A DNA stretch of 64,000 nucleotides, taken from Streptomyces noursei ATCC 11455 (GTDB lineage: Bacteria > Actinomycetota > Actinomycetes > Streptomycetales > Streptomycetaceae). Every line of letters begins with the position of its first letter. Within the stretch, counting starts at the first letter, position 1. The notes under the pieces were generated by a model that had not been told where the DNA came from, did not search any database, and saw only the letters and a program-made list of their open reading frames with translations. The position numbers and the translations under genes are program-made. Positions 55,937 through 63,149 of this stretch are shown here, in pieces. The stretch lies in the NCBI RefSeq assembly GCF_001704275.1, contig NZ_CP011533.1, positions 8,494,001 through 8,558,000 of the forward strand. The letters are read 5' to 3'.

Positions 55937-56269
55937 CCGGTTCTACAGACGCATGCACCTACCGCCCGGTGGCGCTCAGCAATGGCCGCGCTCACCATCA
56001 CCGACCGCCCTGCTCGATAAGCGCCATCGCGGCCTGCTCGGCCTCGCCCCGGACTACCAAAACGACAGCTTCACCGCCAGGTTCGGCGGCCTGCACGTCC
56101 ACATCGCCGACCGATTCGACGAGGCCGGCGAGTACGACGGCGCCTTCATGGACGCCGCGACCGCCCTCAGGAGGTGCTTTCAACCTCGAAACCAGTCGGC
56201 AGTTGCTCAGCAGGTTCACCCACTTGGCCTGTTTACCTTTCCGACACGCAGGTCGCTCGTTGGAGAGGC
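55937..56269. other. Gap with a possible coding remnant
   Basis: Plus-strand frame 55953-56273 contains LGLAPDYQNDSFTARFGGLH and VHIADRFDEAGEYDGAFMDA, which look protein-like, but there is no ribosome site and no recognised family. It may be a degraded gene. Confidence 0.25.
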
Positions 56270-56632
56270 ATGAGATCTCACACGGCTGTGGCCGCCATGG
56301 TGCTCACCACCGCAACAGTTGGGGCTATGTGCGCATCGGTATCGTCGGCGTCAGCCGGTGGGATCGTTGTCGTCGCATCCCCGTCCTTCGACAACACTTG
56401 TGTCAATTCACGTTCTGCCGCCCACCCTGCCGGTGCCGCCACCCAAGGTTCTGGCACTGCCACCGGTCTCGTCGGGCAAGTCCCGGTCACCAATGCGCTT
56501 AACCACTGCGGCGGCGCCGATCTCCCCTTGAGCAACAACCGCAACTGTGGCGTGCGCGACGCTCGCATCGGTGGTATCCGCTGCCTGGACGGCGAAGTCA
56601 GTGACGTTGTCGAATCACTGTCACTTGCCTAA
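56270..56632 (+). CDS. Small secreted protein, chaplin-like features
   Basis: 120 aa from ATG 56270 (GGAGAGG just upstream). A Sec signal peptide (HTAVAAMVLTTATVGAMCAS) with cleavage after ASA near residue 29 leaves about 90 residues. The mature part has GIVVVASPSFDNTCVN and GLVGQVPVTNALNHCGGADL, reminiscent of chaplin elements (NPAFGNTCVN, QVPVxxPxNxCG) but in a different order, then a further Cys pair (NRNCGVRDA, GIRCLDG). It may be a surface protein of aerial hyphae. The assignment is tentative. Confidence 0.5.
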   Translation: MRSHTAVAAMVLTTATVGAMCASVSSASAGGIVVVASPSFDNTCVNSRSAAHPAGAATQGSGTATGLVGQVPVTNALNHCGGADLPLSNNRNCGVRDARIGGIRCLDGEVSDVVESLSLA

Positions 56633-56790
56633 CATTGATCATGTTGATATCTACCAACCCCTCCAGGGCACTTGACCAGCGTTTAGTGCCGGTTTGCGGT
56701 TTCGTCGGCCGTCGGCCGTCTGCCGAGGTCAGAGCGTCGCAGCGCTCAGTGGCTGTGACAATCGCCAGCCGTTCGTGGAGGGGCGTTTCC

Positions 56791-56831
56791 CCAAGGCCGG
56801 GTAGTTAGCGTATTTCCGCTGGTGGCAAGGG
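56791..56831 (+). repeat. IS4 left terminal inverted repeat
   Basis: Starts CCAAGGCCGGGTAGTTAGCG and ends GGTGGCAAGGG; it contains the transposase stop codon. Confidence 0.75.
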
Positions 56832-58460
56832 GGTTGAGCGAGTTCTCGGGCTGCTGTAGGTGGCGGGGTCGGTCTTGGTGATGAGTCCGTTTACGGCCCC
56901 TCTGTCGAGCTGTCGGTACATCGTGCTGAGCGTGATGTCGCCGAGGTGGCGGGCGAGGTCGCGGGTGTGCCACTGGCGGTCGGGTTCTGCGTGAAGGAGG
57001 TCTAGGACGCGCTGTCTGCGCCGGTCGGCGGCCGGTGTGTGCCGATCGTCGTGCGAGACGGTGGGCAGGTCGGGATCGGGTTCGAGGATGGTGACGTCGA
57101 GGTCGGTGACCATGCGGCTTGTGTCGGGGCGGCCGTCGTCTTGGCGTTCGGCGTACCGGGAGACCGATGACCTGACTTTTCGGGTGCTGATGCGGGGGCG
57201 CCGGTGCGGGAGGAGCCCGGCCAGGACCCGGTTGCCGATGACGCCGGTGGTGCGGGTGCCCAGGGCGCCGGGCTTGATGACGTCGGCGGCCTGGACCACG
57301 AGGTCGCGGGCGGTCTGGATGGCTATGGTGAAGCCGCAGCGGTCCGGGTCGGTGCCCGGCCGGGACTCGGCGGCCTCCACCATCACGGTCCGAAGTGCCT
57401 GGTAGAGGGCGAGCAGGGCCCACATCTCCTGCTTGACTCCGACCGGGTCGCCTGAACGCAGGACCCGACCATCTGTGATCGTGTGACGCAGAGCAAAATA
57501 CGCCGACTCGTGCTCCCACCGCTGGTGGTAAAGGGCAACGAGGGTCGGGGCGGGGTAACGACGAGCATCGGTCAGCGTCGTGACCAACCGGTAGGAGTTG
57601 GTGAACGAGCAGTCGTCATAGGTCACGGTGATCTGCGCTTCCACGACGCGTACCGGGGCGGTACCGATGTCCGAGAGGTAGGAGCCATCGGCGAGTCGGC
57701 TCAGGACCGGGGTGCGTCGGTTGGCGCGCAGCCGGCCCAGGAACCTGGCTCCGGTGTCGTGTACGGCGGCGAGGAAGGCGTTGGCGTCGAAATCCTTGTC
57801 CCACATGACCAGCATGCCGGGGCCCAGGTGGTGCAGGAGCCTGCGAGCGTAGGAGGTCTCCCCGTCGCTGGGAGTGCCGAACACGGCGCCGTTCAGGGCA
57901 CGGGTGCCGGTCTCCACCAGGGTCATCAGTTCCAGCATCGGATACCCGCCACGGCTGCCGGGTCCGAACCACTCCACGTTGCGCTCGGTATCGGGGAGCT
58001 TGATCGAGTTGCAGCCGTCGAAGGAGACCATCCGGAATGGCCCGAACCGCACTCCGGGAGTCACCGGCTGGGCGAGCGGGCCGGCCAGGGTCTCGAACAC
58101 GTGCTTCATCGGTTCTGCACCGAGCCGTCTGCGCAGGTCACGTAAGGCTTTCGAAGTTGGCTCCGCGACCTCGATCCCGACGCCCGTAAGGGCTGCGGTC
58201 GGCTTGTGCCAGACCAGCCGGTAGCCGACCTCCGGGAACAGGCACATCGCGAGAAGGAAGTAGACCCCGACCCGCGAGGGCAGATCCCGTAACCGGCGCT
58301 GCACGCAGCGGGTTTCATCCAGAACGGCATCGACGAGGTCGAACGGTATGACCTGCGTCAACTCGCCCAGATGACCGGGCGCGAACCGGCCCTCGGCCAC
58401 GGTGAACTCACGGGTGACCCTCGCCAGACCGGGTGGCAGGGCACAATGACGCGTGGGCAA
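56805..58460 (-). CDS. IS4-family transposase
   Basis: 551 aa from ATG 58460, full length. N-terminal DUF4372-like region (FAPGHLGELTQVIPFDLVDA), then the DDE core: FRMVSFDGCNSIKLPDTERN (first Asp), GMLVMWDKDFDANAFLAAVH (second Asp) and ALYHQRWEHESAYFALRHTI (catalytic Glu in the YREK-like signature). The C-terminal 100 residues carry a helical segment (HTRDLARHLGDITLSTMYRQ). The frame is undamaged, so the element may be mobile. Confidence 0.93.
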   Translation of the reverse strand: MPTRHCALPPGLARVTREFTVAEGRFAPGHLGELTQVIPFDLVDAVLDETRCVQRRLRDLPSRVGVYFLLAMCLFPEVGYRLVWHKPTAALTGVGIEVAEPTSKALRDLRRRLGAEPMKHVFETLAGPLAQPVTPGVRFGPFRMVSFDGCNSIKLPDTERNVEWFGPGSRGGYPMLELMTLVETGTRALNGAVFGTPSDGETSYARRLLHHLGPGMLVMWDKDFDANAFLAAVHDTGARFLGRLRANRRTPVLSRLADGSYLSDIGTAPVRVVEAQITVTYDDCSFTNSYRLVTTLTDARRYPAPTLVALYHQRWEHESAYFALRHTITDGRVLRSGDPVGVKQEMWALLALYQALRTVMVEAAESRPGTDPDRCGFTIAIQTARDLVVQAADVIKPGALGTRTTGVIGNRVLAGLLPHRRPRISTRKVRSSVSRYAERQDDGRPDTSRMVTDLDVTILEPDPDLPTVSHDDRHTPAADRRRQRVLDLLHAEPDRQWHTRDLARHLGDITLSTMYRQLDRGAVNGLITKTDPATYSSPRTRSTPLPPAEIR

Positions 58461-58527
58461 CGGGGCTCCTCAACGGTCGGAAGTCTTGGCGGACTACCTG
58501 ACCAACGCGGCCCCGTTGCCCGCGTTC

Positions 58528-58821
58528 CTACCCGACACCGAACTCCCTTGCCACCAGCGGAAATACGCCAACTACCCGGCCTTGGGTCAAAGCCCGCTCG
58601 GCGCAGGCGGTCAGCAGCACCGTCACCCCGATGTACACGAACACCAGCGCAAACGCGCTACCGATCGACCGCTCTGTCCAGGCATCCACCCCGTCGATGC
58701 CGAGGTGCTGAGGTGTTCGGCTCGGCAGGTGCGGGTAACGGAGGATGCCCCAGAGGGACAGCGCGGCGAGCAATGCGGCATTGGGGAGTAGCCACAGCCG
58801 GACGGGACGCGAGAAGACCAT
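58528..58821 (-). pseudogene. DUF1648-type membrane protein truncated by the IS4 element
   Basis: ATG 58821 opens VRLWLLPNAALLAALSLWGI, LRYPHLPSRTPQHLGIDGVD and GSAFALVFVYIGVTVLLTAC, the DUF1648 pattern of two membrane helices around a PxxHxxxxG loop. At about 58586 the frame enters the IS inverted repeat and ends 16 residues later. The remainder of the gene is not found on the other side of the IS. Confidence 0.7.
58545..58585 (-). repeat. IS4 right terminal inverted repeat
   Basis: Reverse complement of 56791-56831 with one mismatch (A to G at repeat position 17). Confidence 0.75.
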
Positions 58822-58929
58822 GGGGTCAATTGTCCTTCGTCGATGGATTCTTGGCAGGTGGTGCCGCGTGTACGGGGCGCGTCAATGTGGGTCTGGCCAG
58901 TGGTGAGGGGCTGAGGCGCCGGTGGGAGT

Positions 58930-59094
58930 TCAGCCCGACACGAACACCTTGCGGCCCGGGCGCCCGGCTCGGCGGCGGACTTGGACTTCGGTTCCGTCGA
59001 TGCATACCGAGACGCTCTCGGCCTGGGCGTAGGCGAACAGGTCTTCCAGGTTGTGCAGGCGCACGCCCGCGCGGTCGGGGAGCCCGACGTCGAA
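58930..59094 (-). pseudogene. IS5-type transposase fragment
   Basis: Minus strand: GLPDRAGVRLHNLEDLFAYA then VSVCIDGTEVQVRRRAGRPG, RKVFVSG. The DGTxxxVRRP-RPGRKxFVSGK pattern surrounds the first catalytic Asp of IS5-group (DDE_Tnp_4) transposases. Only about 50 residues remain. No gene is recognised between 59095 and 59246. Confidence 0.6.
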
Positions 59095-59246
59095 CGGTCC
59101 TCGGCGCGGAGGTGGATGCCTCCCGCTCGCGCTCCAGTCGGAGTGCCGCGGTGCGGTAGGCGGCCTGGTCCTGACGTTCGCCGACGGCCAGGAGGTAGAC
59201 CCCCCGGCGGTGTTGGGAGGAAGCCGGGTCGTCACGGTACTGGAGT

Positions 59247-59420
59247 ACTAAGGAAGAGATCGGCACCCGCGCCTGGCCCGACCGGGCCACCGCCCGCGCA
59301 GAAGCCTTCACCTTCATCGAGACCTTCTATAACCGCCGACGCCTACGCAAGCACGACGTCTTCGGCTACCTCACCCCAGCGGAGACCAGGCAGCGGCACC
59401 AGCACACCCTCGCGGCATAG
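59247..59420 (+). pseudogene. IS3-family transposase (OrfB) C-terminal remnant
   Basis: Plus strand: KEEIGTRAWPDRATARAEAF, TFIETFYNRRRLRKHDVFGY and LTPAETRQRHQHTLAA to TAG 59418-59420. FIExxYNRxRxH-LGYxxP is the end of the rve integrase core of IS3 OrfB, including the region just after the catalytic Glu. The rest of the element is gone. Confidence 0.75.
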
Positions 59421-59555
59421 ACATCACGTGTCCAGCATCAGGGAAAACCTCAGAGAGGTGCTCCGGTGCGGTCAATGACGCCGGGAGCGCGAACCGCTGG
59501 TGCCGCTTGTGCTGGGCGGTCGTGGATTGCGGCCAGTAGTCGGGGTGCGGTTGCG

Positions 59556-60482
59556 TCAGTCGTCCCTGGTGCCGTCCGGTGTTTTGTCTGGCATGGCGCT
59601 GCCGAGGGTCTCTGCTTGGGCGGAGAAGCCGAGGTGTCCCAGGCCGGCCTGTTCGGCTGCCGTCATGTTGTCGATCGCTGCTGCCAGGATGCGTGCGGGG
59701 TAGCCGCTTTCGCGCAGTGCCGCCAGGGCGACGCGTGCTCCTTCTGCATGGGTGCTGAGTGTTGCTTGGTCTGTCTCGTGTTTTCCGGTGGTGATTGCCG
59801 CAGTTGTGGTCTTGGCTTCGCTACGGAGGATTTCAAGTGCGAGTTCGGTGAGTTCGTCCACGACGGTGACGGGGATCCCGCTTTTCAGGACGTAGGTTGC
59901 TGCCTCGGTGAACGCTGCCAGTGCGGTGATGAAGAATCCAGCGGACAGCCCCGCGTCTACCCGGTTCGCGTCGGGTGTCTGTTGCGAGATGAGGCGTGAG
60001 GCGCCGGCCAGTGTTTTGAGTGTCGGTTCGTGTTCAGTCCAGGTGTCGGGCGGGCCGGAGTAGAGGATGACTGCTCCGGGGGTGCCGATGTCGCCGGGGT
60101 GGCCCAGGATCACACCGTCGAGATAGGTGGCACCGCGGCCCTCGGCCCAATGTTGCGTCTGCTGTGCTTGGTCCGGGGTGCCGGATCCGAGGACGGTGAG
60201 GGTGGTTCCGTGCCAGTCGGTGACGGGTTCCAGTGCCTGGACGGTCGCTTCGTAGGTGCTGATACAGGCGATGACCAGGCGTGAGGAACGCACGGCTGCA
60301 CGGATGGAGAGCGCCGGTGTGATGGATTCACCGGCAAGCGCGTGTGCGCGATGCGGCGTACGGTTCCACGCGGTGACCGTATGTCCGTTTGCCGCGAGCG
60401 TGCGGGCCAGGGCAGAGCCCATCAGTCCACAGCCGATGACCGCGACGTCGTAGGTGTGGAAGGAACCATTGGTGTGGGTCAT
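59556..60482 (-). CDS. Imine-reductase-like NAD(P)-dependent dehydrogenase (6PGDH/beta-hydroxyacid dehydrogenase superfamily)
   Basis: 308 aa; ATG 60482 follows GGAGG. Rossmann start YDVAVIGCGLMGSALARTLA, then GHTVTAWNRTPHRAHALAGE (Arg after WN suggests NADPH). The interdomain and all-helical C-terminus contain VDAGLSAGFFITALAAFTEA and TLSTHAEGARVALAALRESG, which match the imine reductase/reductive aminase branch rather than 6PGDH proper. It would reduce a C=N bond. It lies 25 bp after the UbiB-aminotransferase gene and is the last gene of that operon in the window. Confidence 0.82.
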   Translation of the reverse strand: MTHTNGSFHTYDVAVIGCGLMGSALARTLAANGHTVTAWNRTPHRAHALAGESITPALSIRAAVRSSRLVIACISTYEATVQALEPVTDWHGTTLTVLGSGTPDQAQQTQHWAEGRGATYLDGVILGHPGDIGTPGAVILYSGPPDTWTEHEPTLKTLAGASRLISQQTPDANRVDAGLSAGFFITALAAFTEAATYVLKSGIPVTVVDELTELALEILRSEAKTTTAAITTGKHETDQATLSTHAEGARVALAALRESGYPARILAAAIDNMTAAEQAGLGHLGFSAQAETLGSAMPDKTPDGTRDD

Positions 60483-60507
60483 TTCAGCCTCCGTACTGCC
60501 GGATGGG

Positions 60508-63132
60508 TCAGGTGACGAAGAGACCGTCGGTGAGCATGTCGTCGAGGCTTTTCCCGAAGGCGTGCGCGATGTGGTCCAGGTCTTTGGGGGTGTGTGCGGC
60601 GCTCAGGAGGAAGCCGTGCATTTCCGGCAGATACACCTTGTGTTTGCGCATGTAGTAGGCGAGCGCGATGGTGGCCTTGAAGTTGCTGCCCGCCATGCGT
60701 TCTCGGTAGAGCCCTGCTTCGCGGTGGCTGAAGTTGAGGGAGAAGAACGTGTTGCGGGCGCTGAGTCGGCAGGTGATGTCGCGTTTGCTCAAAGCTTCGC
60801 CCATCATGTCGGCCAACCGCTGGGTGCGGTCTTCCAGTTGGGTGTAGAGGTGCGGGTTCTCGTCGAGGTGGCGCAGAGTTGCCGTGCCTGCGGCGCAGGT
60901 CAGTGAGTTGCCGCTGAAGGTACCGCCGGCGAACACTCTGGTCTCGTAGTCGCGGAACGGGTCCTGGGTGCTCTTGGCCATGTCGATGAGGTCGGTGCGG
61001 CCGACGACTGCGCCGCACGGCAGACCTCCGCCGATGACCTTGCCGAGACATGTGAGTTCGGGGTGGACGCCGGCCAGGGTCTGAGCGCCGCCGTAGGCGA
61101 CACGGAAGCCGCTGACTACTTCGTCGAAGACGAGTGGGATGCCGAGTTCGGTGCACAGAGCCCGCAGCTCGGTCAGGAAGGGCACGTTGAGGGTGACGAC
61201 CGAGGTGGGCATGGGCTCCAGGACGACGCAGGCCAAGTCCTCGGCGTGCTCGCGCAGCCGGGCCAGGCCGGGAACGTCGCCGTACTGCAGTACCAGCGTT
61301 CCGTCGACGGTGGAGGGGTTGGTGCCCAGGCATCCGGCGATGGGGGTAGGGCGGTTTCGGTCTCCGGAGAAGCGGTACCAGGAGCTGACCATGCCCTGGT
61401 CGGAGAATCCGTGGTAGTGGCCCTCGAACTTGGCGACCATGGTGCGGCGCCGGTAGCCGCGGCACATCCTGACGGCAAGCAGGAGGGCTTCGGTGCCCGA
61501 GTTGCACAGCACCGCTTTGTCCGCGGTGGGGAACGCGGAGACGAGCCGTTCGGCGAGCTCGACCTCGTGGGGGTTGCCGATGCCGTTGACCAGTCCGCGT
61601 CCTGCGGCTTCGCGGATCGCTGCGGTGATGACCGGATGCGCGTAGCCCAGCAGGTGGGGGCCATATCCGCCGTGGAGGTCGATGTACTCGTTGCCGTCGA
61701 AGTCACGCAGACGTCCCCCCGAGGCTTCTCGTACGAAGAGAGGGAAGGCGCTGGGGAAGAAGTAGCGGTCGATGTGGGTGGGGGCCACCAGCGTCCTGCG
61801 GGCGCCGTCGCGCATCTGCAGGGAGGTGGGCATCTGCTGGGTGAAGGTTTCGGTGAACCGCTCCTCCACCTCCTCGCTCATGTACGGCGAGTACCGGTCG
61901 GTGAACTTGCGCGCGTTGCCCCAGATGTCCATGTGGGGGTCCAGTTGGGCGGCGAAGCCCTCGCCGGACAGGAACACCAGCTCGACCTTGGTGAAGTTGG
62001 TGGTGTACCGGGCGTTGAACTGGCGCAGCACCTTGTTCACGTCGTTGAAGTAGGAAACCGTGGACCAGCGGGTGGAGTTGATGTCGAAGTGGTGCCGCAG
62101 TACCTGGGCCATCTGTGTGTCGTATTCCGCGCGGCGGGCGGCGAGTTCGGTGCCGGCTTCCACGAAGTGGCGGGTGAAGCGGTCGACCGCGGTGTCCCAC
62201 TGCTTGCGGCTGCAGGCGTAGTAGAAGGACGACAGGCCCCACTTCTCGTCTTCGCTCAGCTCCACGGTGATGCCGAAGTCGAGGAGGATCAGGTCGCCGC
62301 CGGGGGTGAACATGATGTTGCCCGGGTGCGGGTCGCCATGGCTGAGCCCGTGCATGTAGAGCATGGTGTAGACGGTGTCCTGGAGCCGTTGTGCCAGGCG
62401 TTCGCGGGGGAGATCGACCTCCTCGGCGCGTTTGGCGGGGATGCCGTCCATGAACTCCATGACGAGCATCCGGTCGGTGACCAGGTCGGGCAGCACTTCG
62501 GGCACACGGACGTAGGGGTGTGCGGCGAAGTTGTCGCGCAGGCGCTGCTGCTGGCGTGCTTCGTTGCGCATGTCGGCCTGCGGGCGCAGCAGTCGGGCGA
62601 TCTCGTCGAAGCGCCGGGGGAGCTCCAGGTCCCGTGCCCGGGGCAGGCCGCGGTGCACCAGCCGCAACAGTGTGCTTAGGGAGCGCAGGCTCTCCTCGAT
62701 CTGCTCTGGGACGCCGTCCTTGACCAGCTTCACCGCCACCTTGCGCCCGTCGCGCAGCTCGGCGGCATGGACCTGTGCCACCGACGCGCTGGCCACGGGC
62801 TGCATCTGGAAGGTGCGGAAGGTGCCCTCCAGCGGACCTTTCAGTTCGCGTTCGACGACTGCGCGGACGGTGGCCGGCTTCATGTGCGGGGCCTGGTCCT
62901 GCAGGGCCCGCAGGGTGGTGACCCACTCCGGGGGCAGGAGGTCCGACCGGGTGGCCGCGATCTGGCCCAGCTTGATGTAGACCGGGCCCATCCGTGCCAG
63001 GAACGTCAGGACGGACAGGGCCCTGCGCCGGTCCCGGGGCGTCTCGTCACGTCTGCCGGTGAGGGCGGCGGTCCCGTGCCGGGCTGCGCCCCAGGCGGCG
63101 CAGGATGCTGCTTTGACGAGGTGGGTGAGCAT
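60508..63132 (-). CDS. Fusion of AarF/UbiB (ABC1) kinase-like domain and class III aminotransferase
   Basis: 874 aa from ATG 63132, 17 bp after the ketosynthase stop. Residues 1 to about 430: UbiB/ADCK fold with the KxGQ motif (K54-L-G-Q57 in VYIKLGQIAATRSDLLP), the Ala-rich loop ASASVAQVHAA (114-124), KVAVKLVKDG (Lys135), VMEFMDG, SHGDPHPGNIMF (Asp267, His269, Asn272) and LLDFGIT (DFG 285-287). Residues of about 440-874: PLP fold type I aminotransferase close to glutamate-1-semialdehyde aminomutases: EYIDLHGGYGPHLLGYAHPV, VLCNSGTEALLLAVRMCRGY, FEGHYHGFSD, PLVFDEVVSGFRV, CLGKVIGGGLPCGAV (Lys698 for PLP) and GTFSGNSLTCAAG. All key residues are kept in both halves and the frame is continuous. 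UbiB proteins are ATPases linked to isoprenoid and lipid handling; the fusion to an aminotransferase is not one I recognise. Confidence 0.9.
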   Translation of the reverse strand: MLTHLVKAASCAAWGAARHGTAALTGRRDETPRDRRRALSVLTFLARMGPVYIKLGQIAATRSDLLPPEWVTTLRALQDQAPHMKPATVRAVVERELKGPLEGTFRTFQMQPVASASVAQVHAAELRDGRKVAVKLVKDGVPEQIEESLRSLSTLLRLVHRGLPRARDLELPRRFDEIARLLRPQADMRNEARQQQRLRDNFAAHPYVRVPEVLPDLVTDRMLVMEFMDGIPAKRAEEVDLPRERLAQRLQDTVYTMLYMHGLSHGDPHPGNIMFTPGGDLILLDFGITVELSEDEKWGLSSFYYACSRKQWDTAVDRFTRHFVEAGTELAARRAEYDTQMAQVLRHHFDINSTRWSTVSYFNDVNKVLRQFNARYTTNFTKVELVFLSGEGFAAQLDPHMDIWGNARKFTDRYSPYMSEEVEERFTETFTQQMPTSLQMRDGARRTLVAPTHIDRYFFPSAFPLFVREASGGRLRDFDGNEYIDLHGGYGPHLLGYAHPVITAAIREAAGRGLVNGIGNPHEVELAERLVSAFPTADKAVLCNSGTEALLLAVRMCRGYRRRTMVAKFEGHYHGFSDQGMVSSWYRFSGDRNRPTPIAGCLGTNPSTVDGTLVLQYGDVPGLARLREHAEDLACVVLEPMPTSVVTLNVPFLTELRALCTELGIPLVFDEVVSGFRVAYGGAQTLAGVHPELTCLGKVIGGGLPCGAVVGRTDLIDMAKSTQDPFRDYETRVFAGGTFSGNSLTCAAGTATLRHLDENPHLYTQLEDRTQRLADMMGEALSKRDITCRLSARNTFFSLNFSHREAGLYRERMAGSNFKATIALAYYMRKHKVYLPEMHGFLLSAAHTPKDLDHIAHAFGKSLDDMLTDGLFVT

Positions 63133-63149
63133 GCTGCGGCTCCTGAAGG

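Larger units (their letters stand above)
56791..58585 (-). mobile_element. Intact IS4-family insertion sequence (~1.8 kb)
   Basis: Bounded by 41-bp inverted repeats (56791-56831 and 58545-58585) that differ at a single base, enclosing one intact transposase gene. Similarity extends loosely about 10 bases further out on both sides, so the true tips may lie a little outside. No target-site duplication is visible. It interrupts a DUF1648 membrane-protein gene on its right. Confidence 0.8.

Noticed and set aside
58826..59317. Minus-strand frame with VLQYRDDPASSQHRRGVYLL as a possible gene
   Set aside because: It spans the IS5 and IS3 remnants in other frames and has no ribosome site or family resemblance.
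61063..62679. 538-codon plus-strand frame opposite the UbiB-aminotransferase gene
   Set aside because: No recognisable domain, and it lies wholly antisense to a gene with two intact catalytic cores.
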